This document shows positions 43,734 to 52,350 of a DNA stretch of 64,000 bases, piece by piece (the first letter of the stretch is position 1; every line of letters starts with the position of its first letter). The notes under the pieces are model-generated. The model worked only from the letters and a program-made list of their open reading frames with translations. It was not told where the DNA came from and did not search any database. The stretch covers positions 1-64,000 of the forward strand of contig JAHEEK010000002.1 in assembly GCA_024640765.1 (NCBI GenBank). The letters run 5' to 3'. The translations under genes were made by a program, and so were the position numbers. This DNA is from Nereida sp024640765 (GTDB taxonomy: Bacteria; Pseudomonadota; Alphaproteobacteria; Rhodobacterales; Rhodobacteraceae).

Positions 43734-44789
43734 CTAGCCGCCGCTGATCAACTCAAGAAACGTATCAACGTCGCGCTCGGTGGTGGACCAGGACGCCACA
43801 GCCCGCGCGCCCAACAGCGCATCGGGGTCGCCCGTAAGATCGTGATCAAATGGCCAGAAATAATACGCAGCACCGGCCTCATGGGCCTTTTGGTGTCCCT
43901 TGCGCGGCCAGCGGGCAAACACTTGGTTGGCGTCCGTGGGGTGCAGTAACTCACCACCTTCAATTTGCAAAATACCATCGCTGAGCCGCTTGCCCATGAC
44001 GTTCGCGTGACGCGCCATCTCAAGCCACAGATCGTCTTTCAGATAGGCGTTCATTTGCGCGCTCAGATAGCGGTGTTTGGAGAAAAGATGCCCGCCCCGT
44101 TTGCGCCGCAACTCGAATTCCCACGCCACTTTGGGGTCGAACAAGATCACCGCTTCCACGCCCAAACAGCCGTTCTTGGTGCCGCCAAAAGACACCGCAT
44201 CCACGCCTGCTTTCCACGTCATTTCAGCCGCGCTCGCACCGGTGGCCACAAGCGCGTTGGTAAAGCGTGCGCCGTCCATATGCACCCCAACGCCAAAGCT
44301 GTGGGCCACATCCGCAAGGGCGCGCACTTCGGCGGGGGTGTAGGCCGCGCCCGCTTCGGTCAGGTTCGTCAGGCTGAGGGGGCCGCGCTGTGGGTTGTGC
44401 ACCCCAAGTTGGCCGGTTTTCTCGATGGCGGCGTGGAGCGCAGCGGGGCTGAGTTTGGCGTCATCCCCGTCGATCAATTCAATCTTGGCACCGCCTGTGT
44501 AAAACATCGGCGCGCCGCATTCGTCGACATCGATGTGGGCCTCGCGGTGGGCAAAAATGGTCTGCCACGGTTGGCACATACACGCCAGCGCCAGCGCATT
44601 CGCCGCAGATCCCGTGGCTACCAAATAAACGGCGGCCTCGGCGGCCTCAAAGATGTCGCGGATTTGTTGGCGCACTTCGTCCATGATCGGGTCCGAGCCG
44701 TAGGGCATCGCGTAATCGGCATTGGCCTTTTGGACCGCTTCCATGATCTTGGGGTGCGCGCCGCTTGAGTTGTCTGATGCAAAATACAT
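43734..44789 (-). CDS. ltaE: Low-specificity L-threonine aldolase family enzyme
   Basis: PLP enzyme that splits threonine or related beta-hydroxy amino acids to glycine and an aldehyde. 351 aa. Features: FASDNSSGAHPKIMEAV, GTVANALAL-like TGSAANALAL, HIDVDECGAPMFYTGGAKI, VHMDGARFTNAL and the PLP lysine in VSFGGTKNGCLG. The family also includes phenylserine aldolases, so specificity is not certain. Confidence 0.9.
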   Translation of the reverse strand: MYFASDNSSGAHPKIMEAVQKANADYAMPYGSDPIMDEVRQQIRDIFEAAEAAVYLVATGSAANALALACMCQPWQTIFAHREAHIDVDECGAPMFYTGGAKIELIDGDDAKLSPAALHAAIEKTGQLGVHNPQRGPLSLTNLTEAGAAYTPAEVRALADVAHSFGVGVHMDGARFTNALVATGASAAEMTWKAGVDAVSFGGTKNGCLGVEAVILFDPKVAWEFELRRKRGGHLFSKHRYLSAQMNAYLKDDLWLEMARHANVMGKRLSDGILQIEGGELLHPTDANQVFARWPRKGHQKAHEAGAAYYFWPFDHDLTGDPDALLGARAVASWSTTERDVDTFLELISGG

Positions 44790-44907
44790 GAAAGCATTAC
44801 CTTTCTGGCTGTGATGCGGTGTTGCGGGGCGGTTTTGTGAAGCGGCGCGCTTTGGCCGCTACGTCTCCGCCGTACATATTGCGTTCAGAGCTACCTGAGC
44901 GGCAAAT

Positions 44908-45345
44908 CTACTCGGGGTCAATGATGTGGCCTTCCCACTCGTCCTCGTGGACCTCGTTTTCAGGCACGGTCCACCCCTGCACGGACACGCCTGCGTCATG
45001 CACGGTTTGCGCGCTGCCGCTGATCAACGGGTGCCAGTCATAGAGCGGGGCCCCTTGGGCGCGCAGCTTATAGGCGCAGGTGCGCGGCAACCAATACATA
45101 TGGTCTTCGATGGTTTTGGGTGTCAGCACGATGCATTCGGGCACAAACTGATGGCGGATGTCATACTGGCTGCATTGACAGGTTTCCCCGTCAAGCAAGC
45201 GGCACGCCACGCGGGTGGTCACCACTTGGCCGGTGTCTTCGTCTTCAAGTTTGTTCAGACAGCATTTACCGCAACCGTCACACAGCGCTTCCCATTCTTT
45301 GGGGCTGAGCGCGGTCAGCGGCTTTTCCCAAAACGGCTTAGACAT
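44908..45345 (-). CDS. UPF0260 (YcgN-like) cysteine-cluster protein
   Basis: A 145-aa protein of the YkgJ/YcgN group (PF03692), thought to bind zinc or an iron-sulfur cluster. Cysteine ligands are in LCDGCGKCCLNKLED, ACRLLDGETCQCSQY and LPRTCAYKL; SYDWHPL-like LYDWHPLISG is the UPF0260 hallmark. Its start overlaps the 3' end of ribF by 8 bp, so the two are co-translated; a link with flavin metabolism is only suggested by position. Confidence 0.88.
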   Translation of the reverse strand: MSKPFWEKPLTALSPKEWEALCDGCGKCCLNKLEDEDTGQVVTTRVACRLLDGETCQCSQYDIRHQFVPECIVLTPKTIEDHMYWLPRTCAYKLRAQGAPLYDWHPLISGSAQTVHDAGVSVQGWTVPENEVHEDEWEGHIIDPE

Positions 45346-46276
45346 CGGCCAGAATTTCGCAGGCTTTGGCGCAATCCGCGTCCATTTGGGTGATCAACGC
45401 CTCAAGGCTGTCGAACTTCAATTCGGGGCGCAAGAAATCCACCAAGGCCACGGAAATTTCCGCGCCGTATAAATCGCCCTTAAAGTCGAAAATGAACGTC
45501 TCGCAATTTGGCACGTTCTCGCCAAACATCGGGCGCACGCCGATGCTGGCCGCCCCTGTGTAGCTGCCCGCATGCGGACCGTTCAGAACGTCTGCCTTGA
45601 CCGCGTAGACCCCAAATTTGGGCGGGTGCCGACCGTCGATGGACATGTTTGCGGTAGGGTAGCCAAGGTCGCGGCCGCGCTGATCGCCGCGGATTACCTC
45701 GCCCAAGATCCGGTGCCAGTGCCCCAACATTTCAGCGGCCACGCGCGGGCGGCCATCGGCAAGGGCGGCGCGGATGTTTGTGCTTGAAACTTCGCCTGCA
45801 TCAAGTGCCACCATCTGTGCGATTGTCACGCCAAAGCCCATTTCTGCGCCAAACGCCTTGAGGGTTTCTGCGTTGCCGCTGCGCCCTTTGCCAAAGCAAA
45901 AATCCTGCCCCACGACAACATGATCAAGGCCAAGCTGATCGCAGATCACCGTCTGTGCAAAAGCCCGCGCGTCCAGTTCTGCCAAGGCTTTGTTGAATGG
46001 CACTTCGAACAGACGTTCGACCCCCAGTTTATCCAAGCGGTTTGCCTTGGCCTCGGCGTTCATCAGGCGGAACGCGGGCGTGGCGGGGGCAAAGAAATTG
46101 CGCGGGTGCGGCTCAAACGTCATGATCCCAAGGGGCACGCCGCGGCGTGTGGCCTCGGCGCGGGCAATGTCGATCACCGCTTGGTGGCCAAGGTGCACCC
46201 CGTCGAAATTACCGATGGCAGCCACGCCGCCACGGTTTTCGGGATCAATGAAATGAGTGTCTCGGATGATGCGCAT
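45338..46276 (-). CDS. ribF: Bifunctional riboflavin kinase/FAD synthetase
   Basis: Converts riboflavin to FMN and FAD. 312 aa from ATG 46276. The N-terminal adenylyltransferase domain has AIGNFDGVHLGHQAVI and MTFEPHPRNFF; the C-terminal flavokinase domain has RGRDLGYPTANMSID and GAASIGVRPMFGENVPNCETF. The longer open frame to 46312 overlaps the next gene region and lacks conservation. Confidence 0.95.
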   Translation of the reverse strand: MRIIRDTHFIDPENRGGVAAIGNFDGVHLGHQAVIDIARAEATRRGVPLGIMTFEPHPRNFFAPATPAFRLMNAEAKANRLDKLGVERLFEVPFNKALAELDARAFAQTVICDQLGLDHVVVGQDFCFGKGRSGNAETLKAFGAEMGFGVTIAQMVALDAGEVSSTNIRAALADGRPRVAAEMLGHWHRILGEVIRGDQRGRDLGYPTANMSIDGRHPPKFGVYAVKADVLNGPHAGSYTGAASIGVRPMFGENVPNCETFIFDFKGDLYGAEISVALVDFLRPELKFDSLEALITQMDADCAKACEILADV

Positions 46277-46315
46277 GGGCCAAGGCGTAGCGCCCGTGCG
46301 CGCGCTGCGCAAGCG

Positions 46316-46759
46316 CTAGTCGAACTTGCGGCTTGGGGCCATTACAACGGCTTCGCCTTTGAGGACTTTCTTGCCGTTGATTTCGCAGTGGGTCTCCATG
46401 GTGACGCGGCGTTTATGGATGTCCATGTCGGTCACAGTAACCACAGCGTTCACCATATCGCCTGGGCGAACGGGGGCCAAAAACTTAAGCGTCTGACCAA
46501 GATAGACCGTGCCGTGGCCCGGAAGCTGTTCGCCGATGACCGCACTGATAAGGCCCGCAGTCAGCATCCCGTGGGCAATGCGTCCCTCAAAAATGGTGTC
46601 GTTGGCATAGTCGTCATCAAGGTGGACCGGATTATGATCCGTTGAGACTTCGGCAAACATCTCAATATCGCGTTCAGTGATGACCTTGCGCAGATTGCGG
46701 CTCATGCCGATTTCGATGTCTTCGATACAGATCGTGCCGCGGGGTGCGTTATCCAACAT
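46316..46759 (-). CDS. MaoC-like hotdog dehydratase
   Basis: A 147-aa single hotdog-fold protein of the (R)-specific enoyl-CoA hydratase type (PF01575). The catalytic D-x5-H pattern is in VSTDHNPVHLDDDYA, and IAHGMLTAGLISAVIGEQLPG follows as in PhaJ-like enzymes. The likely substrate is a short or medium acyl-CoA, perhaps feeding polyhydroxyalkanoate. It lies upstream of ribF on the same strand (39-nt gap). Confidence 0.9.
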   Translation of the reverse strand: MLDNAPRGTICIEDIEIGMSRNLRKVITERDIEMFAEVSTDHNPVHLDDDYANDTIFEGRIAHGMLTAGLISAVIGEQLPGHGTVYLGQTLKFLAPVRPGDMVNAVVTVTDMDIHKRRVTMETHCEINGKKVLKGEAVVMAPSRKFD

Positions 46760-46848
46760 TGCGAGTATCCCAAACTAACAATTGCGCTATTCGTGGTAAA
46801 TACACGCAATAAAATTACTTTGCAACTGCAGAATAATTTATATGCAAT

Positions 46849-47721
46849 TTATCGCAGATATCCGATTGTGTAGCTGGGAGTGACCATTTCGCCTTGTAAA
46901 TAGGCCTCAAGGGCGGTCGCATCTGGCTGGGTTTCTGTTTTGGTCTCGGCTTTGGCCAAGCCACCGCTGATGAATAAACAGTCAAGATCTTCGCCCATGG
47001 CACCGGCAACGTCGGTGATGATTCCATCGCCAATGGCCAGAATACTGCTGTCGGACACGTTGGGGCGCAGGGCTACAAGGCGGCGGCGCGCAAGATCATA
47101 GATGGGCGGGTGCGGTTTGCCGAAATAGAGGCTCTCGCCGCCCATTTCCGTGTAAAGAGCCGCCAGCGCACCGGCGCACCACTCGCGACGTTCGCCGCGG
47201 TCCACCACGATATCGGGGTTGGCACAAAGCAGATTCATGCCCTTTTGTTTGGCGTAAAGAAATTCCGCGCGCATCACGGACGGATCAGCTGTGGGGTCCA
47301 TGGGGCCACAGCACACGATGCCATCGGCCTGATCTAGCGGAACTTGGGTGATGGTGACGGGCGCGTCGATGACGTTGAGCGGTCTGAAGAACGACTGGTC
47401 GTGATCTTCTCCGATGAAATAGACTTTTTCGCCCACAACACCGCGGAACATCGCGGCGCGCGCACTGTCGCCTGACGTGGCGATATCGTCCCAACAATCC
47501 CGCGGCAGGCCCATGCCATCAAGTTGATCCGCCACAGAGGCGCGCGGGCGCGGAGAGTTGGTGACCATGATTACCGTGCCGCCTTGCGCCTTGAACGCCT
47601 GAAGGGCGGCGACGGCTTCGGGGAAAGGTGTGATGCCGTTGTGCACACAGCCCCATAGATCGCAAAACACCGCTGAATACTGATCGGAAATTTCGGACAA
47701 CTGCGTGACGATCTGGGACAT
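46849..47721 (-). CDS. TIGR01459 family HAD hydrolase
   Basis: A 290-aa HAD-superfamily subclass IIA phosphatase. Motif I is FCDLWGCVHNG (nucleophile Asp; the usual second Asp is replaced by Gly-Cys as in this family), motif II VMVTNSPR-like VTNSPRPR, and motif IV IGDGIITDVAGA; a CAP domain lies between. NagD-like sugar or nucleotide phosphatase activity is plausible; substrate unknown. Confidence 0.9.
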   Translation of the reverse strand: MSQIVTQLSEISDQYSAVFCDLWGCVHNGITPFPEAVAALQAFKAQGGTVIMVTNSPRPRASVADQLDGMGLPRDCWDDIATSGDSARAAMFRGVVGEKVYFIGEDHDQSFFRPLNVIDAPVTITQVPLDQADGIVCCGPMDPTADPSVMRAEFLYAKQKGMNLLCANPDIVVDRGERREWCAGALAALYTEMGGESLYFGKPHPPIYDLARRRLVALRPNVSDSSILAIGDGIITDVAGAMGEDLDCLFISGGLAKAETKTETQPDATALEAYLQGEMVTPSYTIGYLR

Positions 47722-47790
47722 GGGATGTCTTTCTGGCGGTGTGGCCGTGACGGGGGGACGGGTAGCGAGGTGTGGTGCGGAAAACTGTGC

Positions 47791-47820
47791 TGGCGCGCAA
47801 GGTTTTCTCCCTGCGCGCCA
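47791..47820 (-). other. Hairpin downstream of ppaC without T tract
   Basis: TGGCGCGCA (47791-47799) pairs perfectly with TGCGCGCCA (47812-47820) around a 12-nt loop. It lies 12 nt after the ppaC stop. No T run follows, so it may be a weak terminator or an mRNA-protecting structure. Confidence 0.5.
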
Positions 47821-47831
47821 AAGGTTGGGGG

Positions 47832-48752
47832 TTAAGCCAGCTTGAGGTTCGGGATGATCTGCTTTTTGCGGCTCATCACGCCTGGCAGAACCACGCTGTC
47901 ACCAGTGACCGTTGCGCCGAATGATGTCTCTGCCACAGATTTTGTCAGCGCGTTAGGCACCAGCATGGTGGCTTCTTCGTTCAGGATGTCGACCACGAAG
48001 AGCAGCACCTGATCCACACCGTCTTCGCTTGCCACAGTTGTCATGCTGTCCATCAAAGACGCCGCGCGGTCCAGCACAATGGCGGGCTTTGTGGTTTCCA
48101 GAACAGACACGCGGAATTTAGTGCCATCCACGGCGTATTCCTTGCTGTCCATGCGCAACAACTCGGCATCGCTAAAGGCGCTGACGTCTGATTTGGCGGC
48201 GAACATTTCATCGGCGTAGGCGTCAAGATCAAGGCCAAGATCGGCAGCCAGAGCGCGGGCCAGATCCGTGTCCGTCTGTGTGGTTGTCGGCGAGCGGAAT
48301 GCCAGCGTGTCAGACAAGATACATGACAGCATCAGGCCTTTGATCTGCTCGGGCATTTCGGCGGCGTGTGCGCCCATCAGATCGTGCATAATCGTGGCGG
48401 TGCACGCCAGCGGGCGGATGGTGATGTCGATAGGGCCTGCAGTTTCCAGACCACCCACAAGTTTGTGGTGGTCGATGATGGCCGTGACGTTGAGCGCGTT
48501 GATGTTGGCGGGCAATTCGGCGGGGTTGTTGGTGTCCACAACGATGCAGTCCTGACCGTCTTCAAAAGCGTTGACGATCTGAGGTTTGGTTGCATTCCAA
48601 CGGGTTAGGACAAATGCGGCCTCTGTGTTCGGCTCGCCTAGAAGAACGGCGCGCGCATCACCGCCGGTGTGGTTGATGAGCCATTCCCAGATCAGCGGAG
48701 CGCCGGTGCTGTCTGTGTCGGGGGATTTGTGGCCGAAAATCAAGGTCGTCAT
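47832..48752 (-). CDS. ppaC: Manganese-dependent inorganic pyrophosphatase (family II)
   Basis: Hydrolyses pyrophosphate to phosphate. 306 aa of the DHH phosphoesterase fold: metal site FGHKSPDTDST, VVDTNNPAEL, catalytic AIIDHHKLVGG and the C-terminal DHHA2 domain ending PGVMSRKKQIIPNL with the RKKQ signature. Family II enzymes are less common than family I in alphaproteobacteria, but occur in Rhodobacterales. Monocistronic. Confidence 0.95.
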   Translation of the reverse strand: MTTLIFGHKSPDTDSTGAPLIWEWLINHTGGDARAVLLGEPNTEAAFVLTRWNATKPQIVNAFEDGQDCIVVDTNNPAELPANINALNVTAIIDHHKLVGGLETAGPIDITIRPLACTATIMHDLMGAHAAEMPEQIKGLMLSCILSDTLAFRSPTTTQTDTDLARALAADLGLDLDAYADEMFAAKSDVSAFSDAELLRMDSKEYAVDGTKFRVSVLETTKPAIVLDRAASLMDSMTTVASEDGVDQVLLFVVDILNEEATMLVPNALTKSVAETSFGATVTGDSVVLPGVMSRKKQIIPNLKLA

Positions 48753-48852
48753 TGGAGGGTCTACCCTTTAAAAATGGAGTTCTTTTGAGGGCGTTATAGG
48801 CCCAAGCAATTGCCTTGTCACCCGCCCGCATCGATGGCTAGGATGCGGCGTT

Positions 48853-49536
48853 ATGAGCACCAGCAGCACTCCCGCGAAAATCAAGGAAACGGACCTTTAC
48901 GGGCCGGTCAAAGCGTTCCTTGAAGGGCAGGGCTACGAGGTGAAGGGTGAGATTGGCGCGGTGGATGTTCTGGCGCTGGGCGGTGAGGGGCAAGGCGGCG
49001 AGCCAGTGATCGTGGAATTAAAAACTGCCTTCTCATTATCGCTTTTTCATCAAGGAGTTGCGCGATTATCGGTCAGCGACCTTGTGTATGTTGCGGTGCC
49101 CCATCAAAGTGGCAAACGCTGGCGCGCGGGGCTGAAGACGAATGTGACGCTGGCGCGCAGGATCGGGCTTGGCATCATGACCGTGCGTCTTGAGGACGGA
49201 TTGGTGCAGGTGCATTGTGATCCGGTGCCCTACGCGCCGCGCAAAAATACCAAGCGCAAGACGGCTTTGTTAAAGGAGTTTGCCAAGCGCAGCGGTGACC
49301 CCAGCAAAGGCGGAGCGACGCGGGCGGGCTTGGTGACCGCTTACCGGCAGGACGCCATCAAAATTGCTGCGCATCTGGCGGGCCACGGGGCATGCCGCGG
49401 CGCGGAGGTGCGCGATGCAACAGGAGTGGCGCGCGCTACAACTATGATGCGCGACAACCACTATGGGTGGTTCGAAAAAGTGACGACCGGTGTTTACGAC
49501 CTAAGCGATACGGGCCGCGCGGCAGTAGAAAATTAG
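48853..49536 (+). CDS. DUF2161 domain protein, putative PD-(D/E)XK nuclease fold
   Basis: A 227-aa protein. The N-terminal half carries a PD-(D/E)XK-like pattern: EVKGEIGAVDVLALGG with an acidic residue, then VIVELKTAFSLSLFHQG with E-L-K. The C-terminal half has a winged-helix look (TRAGLVTAYRQDAIKIAAHL, WFEKVTTGVYDLSDTG). This matches the DUF2161 family, described as putative phosphodiesterases. No partner genes suggest a restriction or defence system. Confidence 0.8.
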   Translation: MSTSSTPAKIKETDLYGPVKAFLEGQGYEVKGEIGAVDVLALGGEGQGGEPVIVELKTAFSLSLFHQGVARLSVSDLVYVAVPHQSGKRWRAGLKTNVTLARRIGLGIMTVRLEDGLVQVHCDPVPYAPRKNTKRKTALLKEFAKRSGDPSKGGATRAGLVTAYRQDAIKIAAHLAGHGACRGAEVRDATGVARATTMMRDNHYGWFEKVTTGVYDLSDTGRAAVEN

Positions 49537-49570
49537 GGCAACGGCGCCCATGTTGGCGGGGTTGCCGTGC

Positions 49571-49738
49571 TTACTGGCCGGTGCCTTCAGGGGCAGCGCC
49601 ATCGCCGTAAAGCAGATCAACGGTTGATTGGGGCACAGAAACTTCGACGGCGTTATCGGCTGAACTGTCCCCGATGTAACCTGAACAGCCCGACAAGGCA
49701 GTGATCGCAAGCAGACAGAATGTAGAGAGTAAACGCAT
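49571..49738 (-). CDS. Small lipoprotein
   Basis: A 55-aa protein with a lipoprotein signal peptide: MRLLSTFCLLAITALSGC, with lipobox L-S-G-C and Cys-18 as the likely acylated residue. The mature peptide is about 38 residues and acidic. ATG 49738 follows GAGGA by about 8 nt. No family recognised; small anchor lipoproteins of this kind are frequent in Rhodobacterales. Confidence 0.65.
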   Translation of the reverse strand: MRLLSTFCLLAITALSGCSGYIGDSSADNAVEVSVPQSTVDLLYGDGAAPEGTGQ

Positions 49739-49829
49739 AGACTTATCCTCGAACCAATTAAGAATCTGCACACAGCGTGTGTGCTTGTCCGCTTTTGGAT
49801 AACAAAAAACTTAATAATTGATGAATTTG

Positions 49830-49850
49830 GCCTTAATTCGCGCCTTAATT
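49830..49850. repeat. Direct repeat GCCTTAATT, 12-nt period
   Basis: GCCTTAATT occurs at 49830-49838 and 49842-49850 in the AT-rich gap between the small lipoprotein gene and groES. The two TTAA cores are 8 nt apart, near but not equal to the CtrA consensus TTAA-N7-TTAA. On the minus strand it is about 95-110 nt upstream of the lipoprotein start. The rest of the gap 49739-50161 holds the groESL promoter and CIRCE; nothing else was seen. Confidence 0.35.
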
Positions 49851-50066
49851 GCTAAAATTGGCAATATTTCGTGAACAGTAGCGCGTGAATCTTAGGAATT
49901 GTTTTACCTTCGCATGGGCATTTAACCCCAAGGCGTTGTGTTTGGCTGTTGTGAAACTTGGTTTTTGTAGGGGGAGTTTTGGTCCGTGATTGACCCGTCA
50001 TTTACGCAAAATGGGGGGCGTTTGACCGTCTGAATTTTAGTGCAAAAAGAATCTTGGGAGGGCCTG

Positions 50067-50095
50067 TTGACACCTTCATGAACGCTGCCTAACTA
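50067..50095 (+). promoter_or_regulatory. Sigma-70 promoter of groESL
   Basis: TTGACA (50067-50072) and TAACTA (50090-50095) with a 17-nt spacer place the transcription start at about 50102, directly at the CIRCE element. Confidence 0.8.
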
Positions 50096-50102
50096 TCGCT
50101 CG

Positions 50103-50129
50103 TTAGCACTCTCCCTGAGTGAGTGACAG
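50103..50129. promoter_or_regulatory. CIRCE operator (HrcA site) of groESL
   Basis: The left arm TTAGCACTC (50103-50111) is perfect, the spacer is 9 nt, and the right arm GAGTGACAG (50121-50129) keeps GAGTG but has lost the last four bases of GAGTGCTAA. Position at the start of transcription is right for HrcA repression. The weak right arm may lower affinity. Confidence 0.85.
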
Positions 50130-50161
50130 GAATTGAAACTTGAAGCTAAGGAGCTGCACAG

Positions 50162-50449
50162 ATGGCACTTAAACCACTTCATGACCGTGTATTGGTCGAG
50201 CGCGTGGAAAGCGAAGAAAAAACAGCGGGTGGCTTGATCATCCCTGAGTCCGCAAAAGAAAAGCCTGCGGAAGGTGTGATTGTTGCTGCTGGTGAAGGCG
50301 CACGCAAGGACAGCGGTGAGCTGATCCCGATGGCCGTCAAAGAAGGCGACAAAGTTCTGTTCGGCAAATGGTCCGGCACGGAAGTGACTGTCGACGGCAA
50401 AGAGCTGTTGATCATGAAAGAAAGCGACGTTCTGGGCATCCTGTCCTAA
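50162..50449 (+). CDS. groES: Co-chaperonin GroES
   Basis: Heptameric lid of the chaperonin, 95 aa. LKPLHDRVLVERVESEEKT at the start, the mobile loop with TAGGLIIPESA, and VDGKELLIMKESDVLGIL at the end. TAAGGAG precedes ATG 50162. Operon with groEL, 53 nt downstream. Confidence 0.97.
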   Translation: MALKPLHDRVLVERVESEEKTAGGLIIPESAKEKPAEGVIVAAGEGARKDSGELIPMAVKEGDKVLFGKWSGTEVTVDGKELLIMKESDVLGILS

Positions 50450-50502
50450 GCGCTTCTCTTTTAAGTTCATATAAATACACAAGATTTTAAGGAGCATTTG
50501 AA

Positions 50503-52146
50503 ATGGCTGCTAAAGACGTCAAATTCGACACAGACGCCCGCGACCGTATGCTGCGCGGCGTAAATACGCTTGCAAACGCGGTTAAAGTTACGCTCGGCCC
50601 CAAAGGTCGCAACGTAGTTTTGGACAAATCATTCGGCGCACCGCGCATCACCAAAGACGGTGTATCTGTTGCCAAAGAGATCGAGCTTGAAGACAAGTTT
50701 GAGAACATGGGTGCGCAGATGGTTAAAGAAGTGGCCTCACGCACCAATGACGAAGCTGGTGACGGCACAACAACTGCTACAGTACTTGCACAAGCCATCG
50801 TTAAAGAAGGCATGAAGTCTGTTGCAGCTGGCATGAACCCAATGGACCTGAAGCGCGGCATCGACCTTGCAACTGCGAAAGTTGTAGAAGCGATCAAAGC
50901 GGCAGCACGCCCTGTTTCTGACAGCGACGAAGTTGCACAAGTTGGTACCATCTCTGCAAACGGCGAAATTGAAATTGGCCGTCAAATCGCGGATGCGATG
51001 CAGAAAGTGGGCAACGAAGGCGTTATCACTGTTGAAGAGAACAAAGGTCTGGAAACAGAAACCGATGTTGTTGAAGGCATGCAGTTCGACCGCGGTTACC
51101 TGTCACCCTACTTCGTGACCAACCCAGACAAAATGACAACCGAGCTGGAAGATTGCTTGATCTTGCTGCACGAGAAGAAATTGTCTTCACTTCAGCCAAT
51201 GGTTCCACTGCTCGAAACAGTGATCCAGTCCGGCAAGCCACTTCTGATCATCGCAGAAGACGTAGAAGGTGAGGCGCTTGCTACACTCGTCGTCAACAAA
51301 CTGCGCGGCGGTCTGAAAATTGCGGCTGTTAAAGCACCTGGTTTCGGCGATCGTCGTAAAGCCATGTTGCAAGACATCGCGATTCTGACTGGCGGCCAAG
51401 TGATTTCCGAAGATCTGGGCATGAAGCTTGAGTCGGTCACAATGGACATGCTGGGCACAGCCAAGCGCGTTGCGATCACCAAAGACGAAACAACTATCGT
51501 TGACGGTGCTGGTTCCAAGCCAGAAATCGAAGCTCGCGTGACACAAATCCGTCAGCAGATCCAAGAAACAGACAGCGACTACGACCGTGAGAAGCTGCAA
51601 GAGCGCGTTGCCAAACTGGCAGGCGGTGTTGCTGTTATCCGCGTCGGCGGCATGTCAGAAGTAGAAGTAAAAGAGCGCAAAGACCGCGTTGATGATGCTC
51701 TGAACGCGACACGTGCCGCTGTTCAAGAAGGTATCGTTGTTGGTGGTGGTGTTGCTCTGGTACAGGCTGGCAAATCGCTTGACGGTCTCGAAGGTGCAAA
51801 CAACGATCAAAACGTTGGTATTTCGATTGTGCGCAAAGCCATCGAAGCGCCACTGCGTCAGATTGCTGAAAACGCCGGTGTTGACGGTGCAGTTGTTGCG
51901 GGCAAAATCCGCGAGAGCGACGACAAATCGTTCGGTTTCAACGCGCAAACTGAAGAATATGGCGACATGTTCAAGTTCGGTGTTATCGACCCAGCAAAAG
52001 TATGCCGCACCGCGTTGCAAGACGCAGCGTCTGTTGCATCGCTTCTCATCACAACCGAAGCAATGGTTGCTGATAAGCCAGCGAAAGACGGCGGCGCACC
52101 AGCAGGCGGCATGCCTGACATGGGCGGCATGGGCGGCATGATGTAA
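50503..52146 (+). CDS. groEL: Chaperonin GroEL
   Basis: Tetradecameric folding chamber, 547 aa. ATP site VTLGPKGRNVVLDKSFG and DGTTTATVLAQAI (Asp-87 region), ending in the usual Gly-Met-rich tail GGMPDMGGMGGMM. Preferred codons are used throughout. Followed by a terminator. Confidence 0.98.
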   Translation: MAAKDVKFDTDARDRMLRGVNTLANAVKVTLGPKGRNVVLDKSFGAPRITKDGVSVAKEIELEDKFENMGAQMVKEVASRTNDEAGDGTTTATVLAQAIVKEGMKSVAAGMNPMDLKRGIDLATAKVVEAIKAAARPVSDSDEVAQVGTISANGEIEIGRQIADAMQKVGNEGVITVEENKGLETETDVVEGMQFDRGYLSPYFVTNPDKMTTELEDCLILLHEKKLSSLQPMVPLLETVIQSGKPLLIIAEDVEGEALATLVVNKLRGGLKIAAVKAPGFGDRRKAMLQDIAILTGGQVISEDLGMKLESVTMDMLGTAKRVAITKDETTIVDGAGSKPEIEARVTQIRQQIQETDSDYDREKLQERVAKLAGGVAVIRVGGMSEVEVKERKDRVDDALNATRAAVQEGIVVGGGVALVQAGKSLDGLEGANNDQNVGISIVRKAIEAPLRQIAENAGVDGAVVAGKIRESDDKSFGFNAQTEEYGDMFKFGVIDPAKVCRTALQDAASVASLLITTEAMVADKPAKDGGAPAGGMPDMGGMGGMM

Positions 52147-52203
52147 TCACCCGCAGTTTCCCGGTTTTGGGAAATGGGTGACGCATCTGCGTTCACGAAA
52201 ATT

Positions 52204-52238
52204 GGGGCCTCTCCTGTGTTGGAGGGGCCCTTTTTGTT
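52204..52238 (+). terminator. Terminator of groESL
   Basis: GGGGCCTCTCC (52204-52214) pairs with GGAGGGGCCC (52221-52230) with a small bulge, followed by TTTTTGTTTG. Confidence 0.88.
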
Positions 52239-52350
52239 TGCCTGACGTATTCTGGTGCAAGGTCGTCTTGTTATAGCGCGCGGCAGGTGATGCTGGCAGT
52301 GTGGGGGAAGATACCGTAGGCATATCAGAGAAAATGAGAGTGACCGCCTG

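Noticed and set aside
48853..49536. Restriction endonuclease or defence nuclease
   Set aside because: The PD-(D/E)XK-like pattern fits the DUF2161 family, and there is no methyltransferase, helicase or toxin partner beside it.
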